Assembly: GCA_001603455.1 (NCBI GenBank)
Contig: LUZA01000009.1
Span: 9,971-42,281 of the forward strand
DNA length: 32,311 bases
Reading direction: 5' to 3'
Source of the DNA: Bacteroidales bacterium Bact_09
GTDB taxonomy: Bacteria; Bacteroidota; Bacteroidia; Bacteroidales; UBA932
A program made the position numbers and the translations under genes. The notes below the pieces were generated by a model. The model was not told the DNA's origin. It searched no databases and worked only from the letters and a program-made list of their open reading frames with translations. Positions 26,200 through 32,311 of the stretch are shown here, in pieces; positions within the stretch are counted from its first letter, which is position 1; every line of letters begins with the position of its first letter.

Positions 26200-27563
26200 A
26201 GATACGGCACTTGTTTTTCATTATCCTGTTATTGGGTGCGATAAGCCTTAATGCACAGGAACAGCAGTATATCCGGCACAAGGTGCGCTGGATGGAGACA
26301 TTATATTCCATTGCCAGAAAATACAAAGTAGACCCTAAAGAAATCGCCCTCCTGAACAACCTCCCTACTGGAGAAATATCACGAGGGCAGATACTGCTCA
26401 TTCCCGATGCTGATTCCCAAAAAGCCGAAAAAATACAGACCTTACCAAAGGATACGGTTCCTGTCCCGGATCAGTTCCATCCAACCGCAGAGAGGATTGC
26501 TCCATGCCGGAATTTCATTCCCACAGGCACATATATGCCTGTGGTGTCGCTTATATTGCCCTTGTCGGGGAACGTGAGTGGTCCCGGATTCCTGGAGTTT
26601 TATCAGGGTGTGCTCTTGGCAGCTGAAGAAATGAAAAATCAGGGAATGCAGATTGTACTGCAGGTTTTTGACTGGAACGAAAGGTCTATGGATGACCTGC
26701 TTTCTGGCGAACGATTAGGCAGAAGCGATCTGATCATCGGCCCGGTTTATTCTAACGAAATTGGAAGCACCCTGGCTTATTTCCGGCACAGCGGGACAAA
26801 GATCGTATCTCCTTTGGATGGCAATGCCGAGGTATGGGTAAATTCCTCGCCTGATCTGTTTCAGGTACAGCCCACCCTTGTGGCTCAACAGGAATCCCTA
26901 ATCAAGTATCTGGAGCCCCACGGGACCACTCTCTGGATTATATCCGAGGAAGGGGAAGAAACCGTTGCCCCGGGTATCCGCGCCTTACTGGACAACAACC
27001 TGATCCCTTACAGAAATTTCTCCTATGATGTTCTTCAGGGAAGGGAAGTTACCGAAATTCTGAAAGGTCTTCTGGAATCCAATCCCAGGAATCAGGTCAT
27101 TATCGCTTCACAGAATGAGGCTTTTGTCTCTGATGCCGTCAGGAACCTGCACTTGTTGATGGCTTACGACAATATACCCGTTGAATTGTTTGGACTGTCA
27201 AAATGGCGAAGTTTTGAAACGCTGGACCTCACAGCACTCCATCAATTGCAGGTCGTGCTGCCTGTCTCTGCCTATGTGGATTATGCAGATCCGGCTGTCA
27301 GACGGTTCGTGCAACAATACCGGAGTTTGTTCCATGGGGAACCTTCCCAGTTTGCCTTTCAGGGTTATGATGTGGCTTACTATTTCATGTATGCACTTTT
27401 TCGGTATGGCCGCCATTTTGAAAATTGTCTGGAAAGTATTCATTTACCTTTGCTGCAGACAGAGATTTCATTTCTCAGAAAATCCGGGGAAGGGGGTTAT
27501 TCCAATATAGGTACGAAGATAATCCGTTACCGTCCGGATTTCACTGTGGAACTCCTTCCCTGA
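26196..27563 (+). CDS. Secreted LysM protein with type 1 periplasmic-binding fold
   Basis: From the ATG at 26196 the product has 455 residues. A signal peptide ([21 protein letters not shown]) is followed by one LysM domain at about 25-70 ([18 protein letters not shown], then [10 protein letters not shown]), which in this family binds peptidoglycan. After a linker, residues about 115-455 look like a type 1 periplasmic ligand-binding fold ([54 protein letters not shown]). No transporter genes are nearby, so a classical ABC-transport role is doubtful. The LpoA/LppC activators of peptidoglycan synthases share this fold, so a wall-synthesis role is one possibility. The gene overlaps purC by 4 nt. 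Confidence 0.8.
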   Translation: MKIRHLFFIILLLGAISLNAQEQQYIRHKVRWMETLYSIARKYKVDPKEIALLNNLPTGEISRGQILLIPDADSQKAEKIQTLPKDTVPVPDQFHPTAERIAPCRNFIPTGTYMPVVSLILPLSGNVSGPGFLEFYQGVLLAAEEMKNQGMQIVLQVFDWNERSMDDLLSGERLGRSDLIIGPVYSNEIGSTLAYFRHSGTKIVSPLDGNAEVWVNSSPDLFQVQPTLVAQQESLIKYLEPHGTTLWIISEEGEETVAPGIRALLDNNLIPYRNFSYDVLQGREVTEILKGLLESNPRNQVIIASQNEAFVSDAVRNLHLLMAYDNIPVELFGLSKWRSFETLDLTALHQLQVVLPVSAYVDYADPAVRRFVQQYRSLFHGEPSQFAFQGYDVAYYFMYALFRYGRHFENCLESIHLPLLQTEISFLRKSGEGGYSNIGTKIIRYRPDFTVELLP

Positions 27564-28355
27564 TCAAAGGTTATCCCTTTCAATGTCCATAAAATAACGG
27601 ACTGTCTCTGTCCTTAATTCTCCCGTCGCAGCCTGATCACATACTATGATTGCCTGAGGGTGCATCTGCAGCGCAGTAATAGTCCACATATGAGATATAG
27701 AACCTTCTATGGCATGACGTAATGCCCGGGCTTTTCCGTGACCGTTAACCAGGATCATAACCTGTTCTGCATCCATAATGGTCCCTATACCTACGGTAAG
27801 TGCCGTTTTGGGAACCCTGGCTATGTCATTGTCAAAAAAGCGCGCATTGGCATACAGTGTATCGGTAGTCAGTGTTTTGATCCTGGTCCTGGAAACAAGA
27901 GACGAACCCGGTTCATTGAAAGCAATATGACCATCTGGTCCCACACCTCCCAAAAAAAGACGTATACCCCTTGCTTTTCGGATCGCTTCTTCATAGGCAG
28001 CGCATTCAGCAACCAGATCAGGTGCATTCCCGTTCAGGATATGGATATTTTCCGGTCTGATATCGATCTGCCTGAAAAAGTTCTCCCACATGAAATAATG
28101 GTATGACTGCGGATGATCCTCCGGTATGCCCACATATTCATCCATATTGAAGGTGACCACGTTGCGGAAGGATACTTTTCCTTCTTTGTACAAAGATATG
28201 AGCGCCCTGTAGGTGCCCAGCGGAGAAGAACCGGTTGGAAGGCCCAGTACAAAGGGATTCCCGGCATCGGGTGCAAAGGCATTGATCTTATCTGCTATAT
28301 AATTGGCTGCCCAGGCAGAAAGACGATCGTAATTTTCCAGTATCAGTACTCTCAT
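27564..28355 (-). CDS. nagB: Glucosamine-6-phosphate deaminase
   Basis: NagB turns glucosamine 6-phosphate into fructose 6-phosphate and ammonia, feeding amino sugars from wall or host glycans into glycolysis. The 263-residue protein has [12 protein letters not shown] near 38-49. The catalytic residues D72 (in FNMDEY), D141, H143 and E148 (in [15 protein letters not shown]) carry the same numbers as in E. coli NagB. The usual GIGxDGH loop reads GVGPDGH here. The start overlaps the recN stop (ATGA). The stop abuts that of the convergent LysM gene with no spacer. Confidence 0.95.
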   Translation of the reverse strand: MRVLILENYDRLSAWAANYIADKINAFAPDAGNPFVLGLPTGSSPLGTYRALISLYKEGKVSFRNVVTFNMDEYVGIPEDHPQSYHYFMWENFFRQIDIRPENIHILNGNAPDLVAECAAYEEAIRKARGIRLFLGGVGPDGHIAFNEPGSSLVSRTRIKTLTTDTLYANARFFDNDIARVPKTALTVGIGTIMDAEQVMILVNGHGKARALRHAIEGSISHMWTITALQMHPQAIIVCDQAATGELRTETVRYFMDIERDNL

Positions 28356-30019
28356 AATTTATTGTTTAGCAATTCTTTCGCATTTTGAATGGCAGCAGAT
28401 GTAATACTCGACCCGCTCAACATCCTGGCCACTTCCATAACCCTCGCTTCACCCTCGAGCGGTAGAACGCGGGTTTCGGTTACTTGTTCAATGACATCTT
28501 TTTTGACCAGATAATGGGCGTTCCCCTTTGCTGCGACCTGGGGCAGGTGTGTTATAGCAAGAACCTGCATGCACCCCGAGAGCTCGTGTATCATATTTCC
28601 CATACAATCGGCAATTTTCCCGGATACACCCAGATCAACCTCATCGAAAATGATGGTGCTCAACCCGGAATTTTGAGCAATGACGGATTTGACACATAAC
28701 ATCAGGCGTGACATCTCACCCCCCGAGGCAATACTGCTTAATTCCCTGGGAAACATGTCCCTGTTGGCGGAAAACATAATTTCCATGTGGGTGTTCCCCA
28801 GCAGCCCGTATGACGGGTTCTTCTGTATGACAAAATCTACCTGTGCATCGGGGATTCCCAGTAAGGCCAGCCTTGTGCATAACTGTTGTGAAAGATCTTT
28901 AAGGCAGTCATTGCGTTCCTGATGCAAACGCCCGGCAAGGGAGTTCCGTTCCTGAATAGCCTGTTCCAGTTCTTTTTCCAGTTCATCCAGGGTTGAAGAA
29001 TCGTTCACGGCTTCATCCAGCTTTCTTGCTATATTTTTCTCTATGGCAAGCAATTCCCCTATTGTCTGCACATGGTGTTTATGCTGCAGGGAATAGATCG
29101 TGTTCAGCCTGAGGGCAACCGATTCGAGCCTGCCCGGATCATCCCGGACTTGCTGCAGGAATCGTGTGCATTCCTGGGCCAAATCTTTGAGTTCTATCCG
29201 TACCTGTTCCATCCTCACAAGCATATCTTCGAAATCGGGATTTTGGGTTGCAATGGCAGCAGCTATCCTGGAAGCTTCCTTAATGCCTGCCAATACCGGC
29301 ATCTGTCCCTCTTCCAGTATGGCTGTGATCTGGAAGAGCGATTGCCTGATTTCTGCAGCATGTTCCAGCATACCCAATTCCTTTTCCAGTTCCTCCTGTT
29401 CGCCATCCTCCAATTTTGCTGCCTGCAGTTCATTGTACAGAAAAGAAAGATAATCCAGGTCTTTTTGTATCTGATCACAGGAATCGCGCAAAGAGCATAC
29501 CCGGGCCGACAGATCCAGCACATCTCTGTGCTTTTTTTTATAGTGATCTACCACAGGCCCCAGTCCGGCAAAAGCATCGGCCACCTTTACAGGATAATCG
29601 GCGTCTGCCAGTAACAGGTTTTCATGCTGGGAATGTATGTCAATAAGCGCATTGCCCAAAGATCTGAGAAATGAAAGATTGACTGGCTGGTCATTCACAA
29701 AAGAACGGCTTTTTCCGTTGGGATAGATGATGCGCCGGATGGTCAGATCATTTGAAAAATCCACCTTGTTCTGATCAAAAAGTTGTCCGATCTCGTTTTC
29801 AGTTTGGGGGATCCTGAAACAGGCTTCGACCACGGCATTGACAGACGGATCCCTGAGAACGCCAACATCGGCCTTTTGTCCAAGAACAAGAGAGAGCGCA
29901 CCCAATATGATAGATTTACCAGCACCGGTCTCGCCGGTAATGATAGTAAGGCCCTCGGAAAACTCAACGTCCAGAACATTGATGAGGGCATAATTGGATA
30001 TGCTCAGCGAGTATAGCAA
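28352..30019 (-). CDS. recN: DNA repair protein RecN
   Basis: RecN is an SMC-like ATPase that acts on chromosomal double-strand breaks. The 555-residue protein has the N-terminal Walker A GETGAGKS at 29-36, two long coiled-coil arms through the middle (for example residues 320-370), the ABC signature region [13 protein letters not shown], and Walker [15 protein letters not shown] near the C-terminus. Length is normal. It starts 3 nt from the omega-like gene and overlaps nagB by 4 nt, so it is inside an operon. No LexA-type box can be recognised. Confidence 0.97.
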   Translation of the reverse strand: MLYSLSISNYALINVLDVEFSEGLTIITGETGAGKSIILGALSLVLGQKADVGVLRDPSVNAVVEACFRIPQTENEIGQLFDQNKVDFSNDLTIRRIIYPNGKSRSFVNDQPVNLSFLRSLGNALIDIHSQHENLLLADADYPVKVADAFAGLGPVVDHYKKKHRDVLDLSARVCSLRDSCDQIQKDLDYLSFLYNELQAAKLEDGEQEELEKELGMLEHAAEIRQSLFQITAILEEGQMPVLAGIKEASRIAAAIATQNPDFEDMLVRMEQVRIELKDLAQECTRFLQQVRDDPGRLESVALRLNTIYSLQHKHHVQTIGELLAIEKNIARKLDEAVNDSSTLDELEKELEQAIQERNSLAGRLHQERNDCLKDLSQQLCTRLALLGIPDAQVDFVIQKNPSYGLLGNTHMEIMFSANRDMFPRELSSIASGGEMSRLMLCVKSVIAQNSGLSTIIFDEVDLGVSGKIADCMGNMIHELSGCMQVLAITHLPQVAAKGNAHYLVKKDVIEQVTETRVLPLEGEARVMEVARMLSGSSITSAAIQNAKELLNNKL

Positions 30020-30021
30020 TA

Positions 30022-30348
30022 TTATTCTTTAGGTTCTTCAACCTGCTTGTAGTATGTTTCTTCGTCCTCAAATTCCTTTATGGCAATCAGTGTAGGCTTG
30101 GGCTGCCGTTCGTAATATCGTGAAATTTCTATCTGTTCCCTGTTTTCAAATGTTTCTTCCAAGGTGTCTGCAAAATTTGAAAATTCTTCCAGCCTGCTAT
30201 TCAATTCTTTTTTGACATCGGAGGCTATTTGATTGGCCCTTTGAGCGACGATCATCACTGTCTTGTAAACGTTTCCCGTTTTTTCCGACAATTTGGAAAT
30301 ATCACGTGTTATGGTTGTTTCGGGTACGGGTTGCTTCTTGCTTTCCAT
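30022..30348 (-). CDS. rpoZ: Omega-like (Rpb6-family) RNA polymerase subunit
   Basis: The 108-residue product resembles the Bacteroidota omega/Rpb6-type protein. Its core is TGNVYKTVMIVAQRANQIASDVKKEL (from about residue 24), matching the omega segment that wraps the beta' C-terminus. An acidic tail follows (IAIKEFEDEETYYKQ). Omega helps to assemble beta' into the core enzyme. It sits between bamD (8 nt upstream) and recN (2 nt downstream), as in related genomes. The family call rests on this core and on context and is less certain than the large subunits. Confidence 0.8.
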   Translation of the reverse strand: MESKKQPVPETTITRDISKLSEKTGNVYKTVMIVAQRANQIASDVKKELNSRLEEFSNFADTLEETFENREQIEISRYYERQPKPTLIAIKEFEDEETYYKQVEEPKE

Positions 30349-30356
30349 ATATATGA

Positions 30357-31160
30357 TTAATTATTGTTTCTTGTTGTAAATTGCTGGGCCTTCCTGAACA
30401 TGTTGTCCACTTCTCTGCGGTATTGCGAATCCGGATATTCACTTATGAAATTATAATATTCATCTATGACATTGAGAAACCGCTCCCGCTGTAATTCAGG
30501 CAAGCTATTGTTTGCATACTGGTAATTGGCCGCCACAATATAATACAGGATTTCTTCACGATAATTGCTTTCCGGATTATCCTTTAACGTTTCCTTCAAT
30601 GCATGAGTAGCCGCTTTGTAATCTTCAATGGTATAGTATAGTTTGGCAGATTCAAAAGCCTTACAATCCAGACGCTGGTACAGGTCCTTGAGCATTTTCC
30701 TGCAAACAGTTTCATACTCACTTCCGGGATAATCATATAGAAACTCTTCAATAGAAGCTATGGCAACACGGCTGGGTTGCTGGTCAAGCTCGGAACGGTA
30801 TGTGTTCTGGTACAGGCAGTCAAGTCTCAGGAAACGGGCAGGTTTTGTAAAGGGACTGCGCGGGAAAATTTCCACAAATTGCTTGAAATTATCCTCTGCC
30901 GTTACGTAATCATTCAAATGGTAATTACTAAGTCCCAGGTAATATTGCAGTGTGTCATCCCGCGTGGTACCCCTGTAAACCATTTGCAATTGTTCCAGTA
31001 ATGGTTGTGATCTTGAATATCTTCTGGCTTCAAAATATTCAATGGCTTTCCTGAATTTTAAATCATAATCGGTACTGCGCAGGAGGGTTTCAAATTGATT
31101 GACACAGGCTGCTGCAACCGTCAGAAAAAAAACCGAAATCAGTAATAATAGTCTTTTCAT
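30357..31160 (-). CDS. bamD: Outer-membrane assembly lipoprotein BamD
   Basis: BamD is the other essential part of the BAM complex, a TPR-containing lipoprotein on the periplasmic face of the outer membrane. The ATG at 31160 gives 267 residues. The N-terminal signal MKRLLLLISVFFLTVAAAC places the lipidated Cys at residue 19, with an atypical -3 residue (Ala). TPR-like repeats follow, such as YFEARRYSRSQPLLEQL, YYLGLSNYHLNDYVTAEDNFKQF and FPRSPFTKPARF. The upstream in-frame ATG at 31178 adds MHPMLL and overlaps the -7 box, so it is rejected. It heads the bamD-rpoZ-recN-nagB unit. Confidence 0.92.
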   Translation of the reverse strand: MKRLLLLISVFFLTVAAACVNQFETLLRSTDYDLKFRKAIEYFEARRYSRSQPLLEQLQMVYRGTTRDDTLQYYLGLSNYHLNDYVTAEDNFKQFVEIFPRSPFTKPARFLRLDCLYQNTYRSELDQQPSRVAIASIEEFLYDYPGSEYETVCRKMLKDLYQRLDCKAFESAKLYYTIEDYKAATHALKETLKDNPESNYREEILYYIVAANYQYANNSLPELQRERFLNVIDEYYNFISEYPDSQYRREVDNMFRKAQQFTTRNNN

Positions 31161-31175
31161 CAATAACATCGGATG

Positions 31176-31183
31176 CAAATATA
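31176..31183 (-). promoter_or_regulatory. -7 box for bamD operon
   Basis: The minus strand reads TATATTTG (TAnnTTTG), 15 nt upstream of the bamD ATG at 31160. It lies in the 38-nt gap after trxB, giving a very short leader. No clear -33 TTG is found; that region lies within the end of trxB. Confidence 0.6.
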
Positions 31184-31198
31184 CGACAGTTTAGCAAA

Positions 31199-32131
31199 TT
31201 ATAGGCCAGACTGCATTGTCAAGTATCGTTCCGCATCGATTGCAGCCATGCAACCGCTACCGGCTGCCGTTATCGCCTGGCGGTATTTGGGATCCTGTAC
31301 ATCTCCAGCAGCAAATACACCTTTTATGTTTGTTTCGGAACTCTTGGGACGTGTAATTATGTACCCTTCCGGATTGACCTCAACCCAGGGTCGGAAAGGT
31401 TCCGAGTTAGGATGATGACCTATGGCCAGGAAAAAGCCGTGAATATCTATGGTCTTTTCTCTACCAGAACTGTGGACCAGGAGGGCTCCGGTAACGCCCG
31501 TATTATTACCCAGAATCTCACGTGTCTGATGCTCCCATAACACCTCTATGTTAGGAGTAGAGGCGACCCTTTGCTGCATCACTTTTGATGCCCTGAACAC
31601 ATTGCGCCTGACTACCATATAGACTTTCCGGCAAAGACCGGAAAGATAGATGGCTTCCTCACAGGCAGTATCTCCGCCTCCTACTACTGCCACGTCTTTG
31701 CCTCTGTAGAAAAAGCCATCACAAGTGGCACAGGCCGAAACGCCCATCCCTTTGAATTTCTGCTCCGACTCGAGGCCCAGGTATTTGGCGGTGGCACCCG
31801 TGGCAATGATTAGGGTTCTTGCCAGAATTTCAGTCCCATCATCCAGTTTGATCCAAAAAGGTGATTGGTTGAGCCTTGTTTCCGTTAAGATCCCTGTTCT
31901 GAGATCGGTGCCAAACCTTTGGGCTTGGATCCGCAGATCTTCCATCAGACGGTTCCCGTCTACTCCATCGGGATATCCCGGAAAATTTTCTATCTTAGTC
32001 GTAGTGGTCAATTGGCCTCCCCTCAGTACCCCTTCATAAAGAACGGGTTGTAGATTGGCACGGGCTGCATAAATAGCCGCAGTGTAGCCCGCCGGACCGC
32101 TTCCGGCGATAAGACATTTGATGGTTTCCAT
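31199..32131 (-). CDS. trxB: Thioredoxin reductase
   Basis: TrxB reduces thioredoxin with NADPH through FAD. The 310-residue protein has the N-terminal FAD motif GSGPAGYTAAIYAARA (10-25) and the redox-active CATC with C134 and C137. The NADPH site is GGGDTACEEA, and the second FAD contact is FAAGDVQDPKYRQ near the C-terminus. Length and order are those of the low-molecular-weight bacterial enzyme. It runs divergently from tRNA-Pro. Its own promoter is unclear: a TATATTTA upstream is one base off the TAnnTTTG consensus. Confidence 0.97.
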   Translation of the reverse strand: METIKCLIAGSGPAGYTAAIYAARANLQPVLYEGVLRGGQLTTTTKIENFPGYPDGVDGNRLMEDLRIQAQRFGTDLRTGILTETRLNQSPFWIKLDDGTEILARTLIIATGATAKYLGLESEQKFKGMGVSACATCDGFFYRGKDVAVVGGGDTACEEAIYLSGLCRKVYMVVRRNVFRASKVMQQRVASTPNIEVLWEHQTREILGNNTGVTGALLVHSSGREKTIDIHGFFLAIGHHPNSEPFRPWVEVNPEGYIITRPKSSETNIKGVFAAGDVQDPKYRQAITAAGSGCMAAIDAERYLTMQSGL

Positions 32132-32172
32132 TGTATTTTTATTATAAATATATAAAATTCACAAAAAAGCTG

Positions 32173-32180
32173 TATATTTG
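32173..32180 (+). promoter_or_regulatory. -7 box for tRNA-Pro
   Basis: TATATTTG matches TAnnTTTG, 13 nt upstream of the first base of tRNA-Pro. A -33 TTG is not evident in the AT-rich upstream DNA. Confidence 0.6.
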
Positions 32181-32193
32181 CGACTCTAAAAAG

Positions 32194-32267
32194 CGGGGCG
32201 TGGCGCAGTTGGCTAGCGCACTTGCATGGGGTGCAAGGGGTCGAATGTTCGAGTCATTTCGCCCCGA
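32194..32267 (+). tRNA. tRNA-Pro(GGG)
   Basis: This is a complete 74-nt cloverleaf. The acceptor stem CGGGGCG/CGCCCCG is fully paired and the discriminator is A. The anticodon stem CTTGC/GCAAG closes the loop ATGGGGT, with anticodon GGG for proline. The T-stem GAATG/CATTT includes one G-T pair. No CCA is encoded. A promoter box lies upstream and a T8 run downstream, so it appears to be a single-gene unit. Confidence 0.94.
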
Positions 32268-32268
32268 C

Positions 32269-32276
32269 TTTTTTTT
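32269..32276 (+). terminator. T-tract after tRNA-Pro
   Basis: Eight consecutive T begin 2 nt after the tRNA 3' end. No separate hairpin precedes it, so the tRNA acceptor/T-arm structure itself may serve as the stem. Confidence 0.5.
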
Positions 32277-32311
32277 ATATCCTCCCCATCTTTCTGCCAA
32301 TAAACTGCTCA

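Noticed and set aside
27566-27580. Possible terminator hairpin AAAGG/CCTTT after the LysM gene
   Set aside because: Only 5 bp, no T-run beyond the stem, and inside nagB coding sequence; too weak to call.
32144-32151. TATATTTA on the minus strand as a trxB promoter
   Set aside because: One base off TAnnTTTG in a stretch of AT-rich DNA where near matches are common; mentioned under trxB but not called.
1-32311. Mobile elements, CRISPR arrays, phage, toxin-antitoxin or defence genes
   Set aside because: No transposase, integrase, direct-repeat array or accessory gene is visible; every long stretch is explained by conserved core genes.

Overview
The window is chromosomal core DNA from a member of the Bacteroidota, most likely the order Bacteroidales. 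Four things support this. The gene order is tRNA-Gly, tRNA-Thr, tuf, tRNA-Trp, secE, nusG, rplK, rplA, rplJ, rplL, rpoB, rpoC. Promoter-like boxes match the Bacteroidota -7 consensus TAnnTTTG. Shine-Dalgarno sequences are nearly absent. Several proteins have Bacteroidota-type sequences, for example PdxJ with its [14 protein letters not shown] start. I cannot name the genus.

Layout. Positions 1-12726 (+) hold the translation and transcription block: a partial tRNA-Gly, tRNA-Thr, EF-Tu, tRNA-Trp, SecE, NusG, four ribosomal proteins, and RNA polymerase beta and beta'. A terminator-like palindrome and a new promoter follow. Positions 12823-17922 (+) hold a tightly packed metabolic cluster: a 2-oxoacid:ferredoxin oxidoreductase (gamma-alpha fusion plus beta), NADP-type glutamate dehydrogenase and type II pantothenate kinase. 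Positions 17817-23828 (-) hold an envelope cluster transcribed as nadK, uppS, bamA, two ompH/skp genes and murI. The end of murI overlaps the end of the pantothenate kinase gene tail to tail. Positions 23879-27563 (+) hold pdxJ, a membrane-anchored OmpH-like protein, purC, and a secreted LysM plus periplasmic-binding-fold protein. Positions 27564-32131 (-) hold trxB, bamD, an omega-like RNA polymerase subunit, recN and nagB. A tRNA-Pro closes the window on the + strand.

How the genes work together. The first block makes and regulates the gene-expression machinery. The kor-gdh-coaW cluster sits at the 2-oxoglutarate/glutamate/CoA node, and MurI next door takes glutamate into peptidoglycan. UppS (lipid carrier), BamA, BamD and the OmpH chaperones build the outer membrane and wall. 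NagB and the LysM protein may also touch wall metabolism.

The window is dense: no gene-free stretch exceeds 300 bases. I found no mobile element, CRISPR array, phage, toxin or defence genes, and no clearly new multi-gene system. The points most worth a second look are small: a run of three inverted repeats at the ompH-murI junction, a MurI C-terminus that appears to be overprinted on the antisense of coaW, an A.C mismatch in the tRNA-Thr acceptor stem, back-to-back divergent promoters between nadK and pdxJ, and a LysM/binding-fold protein of unknown role.
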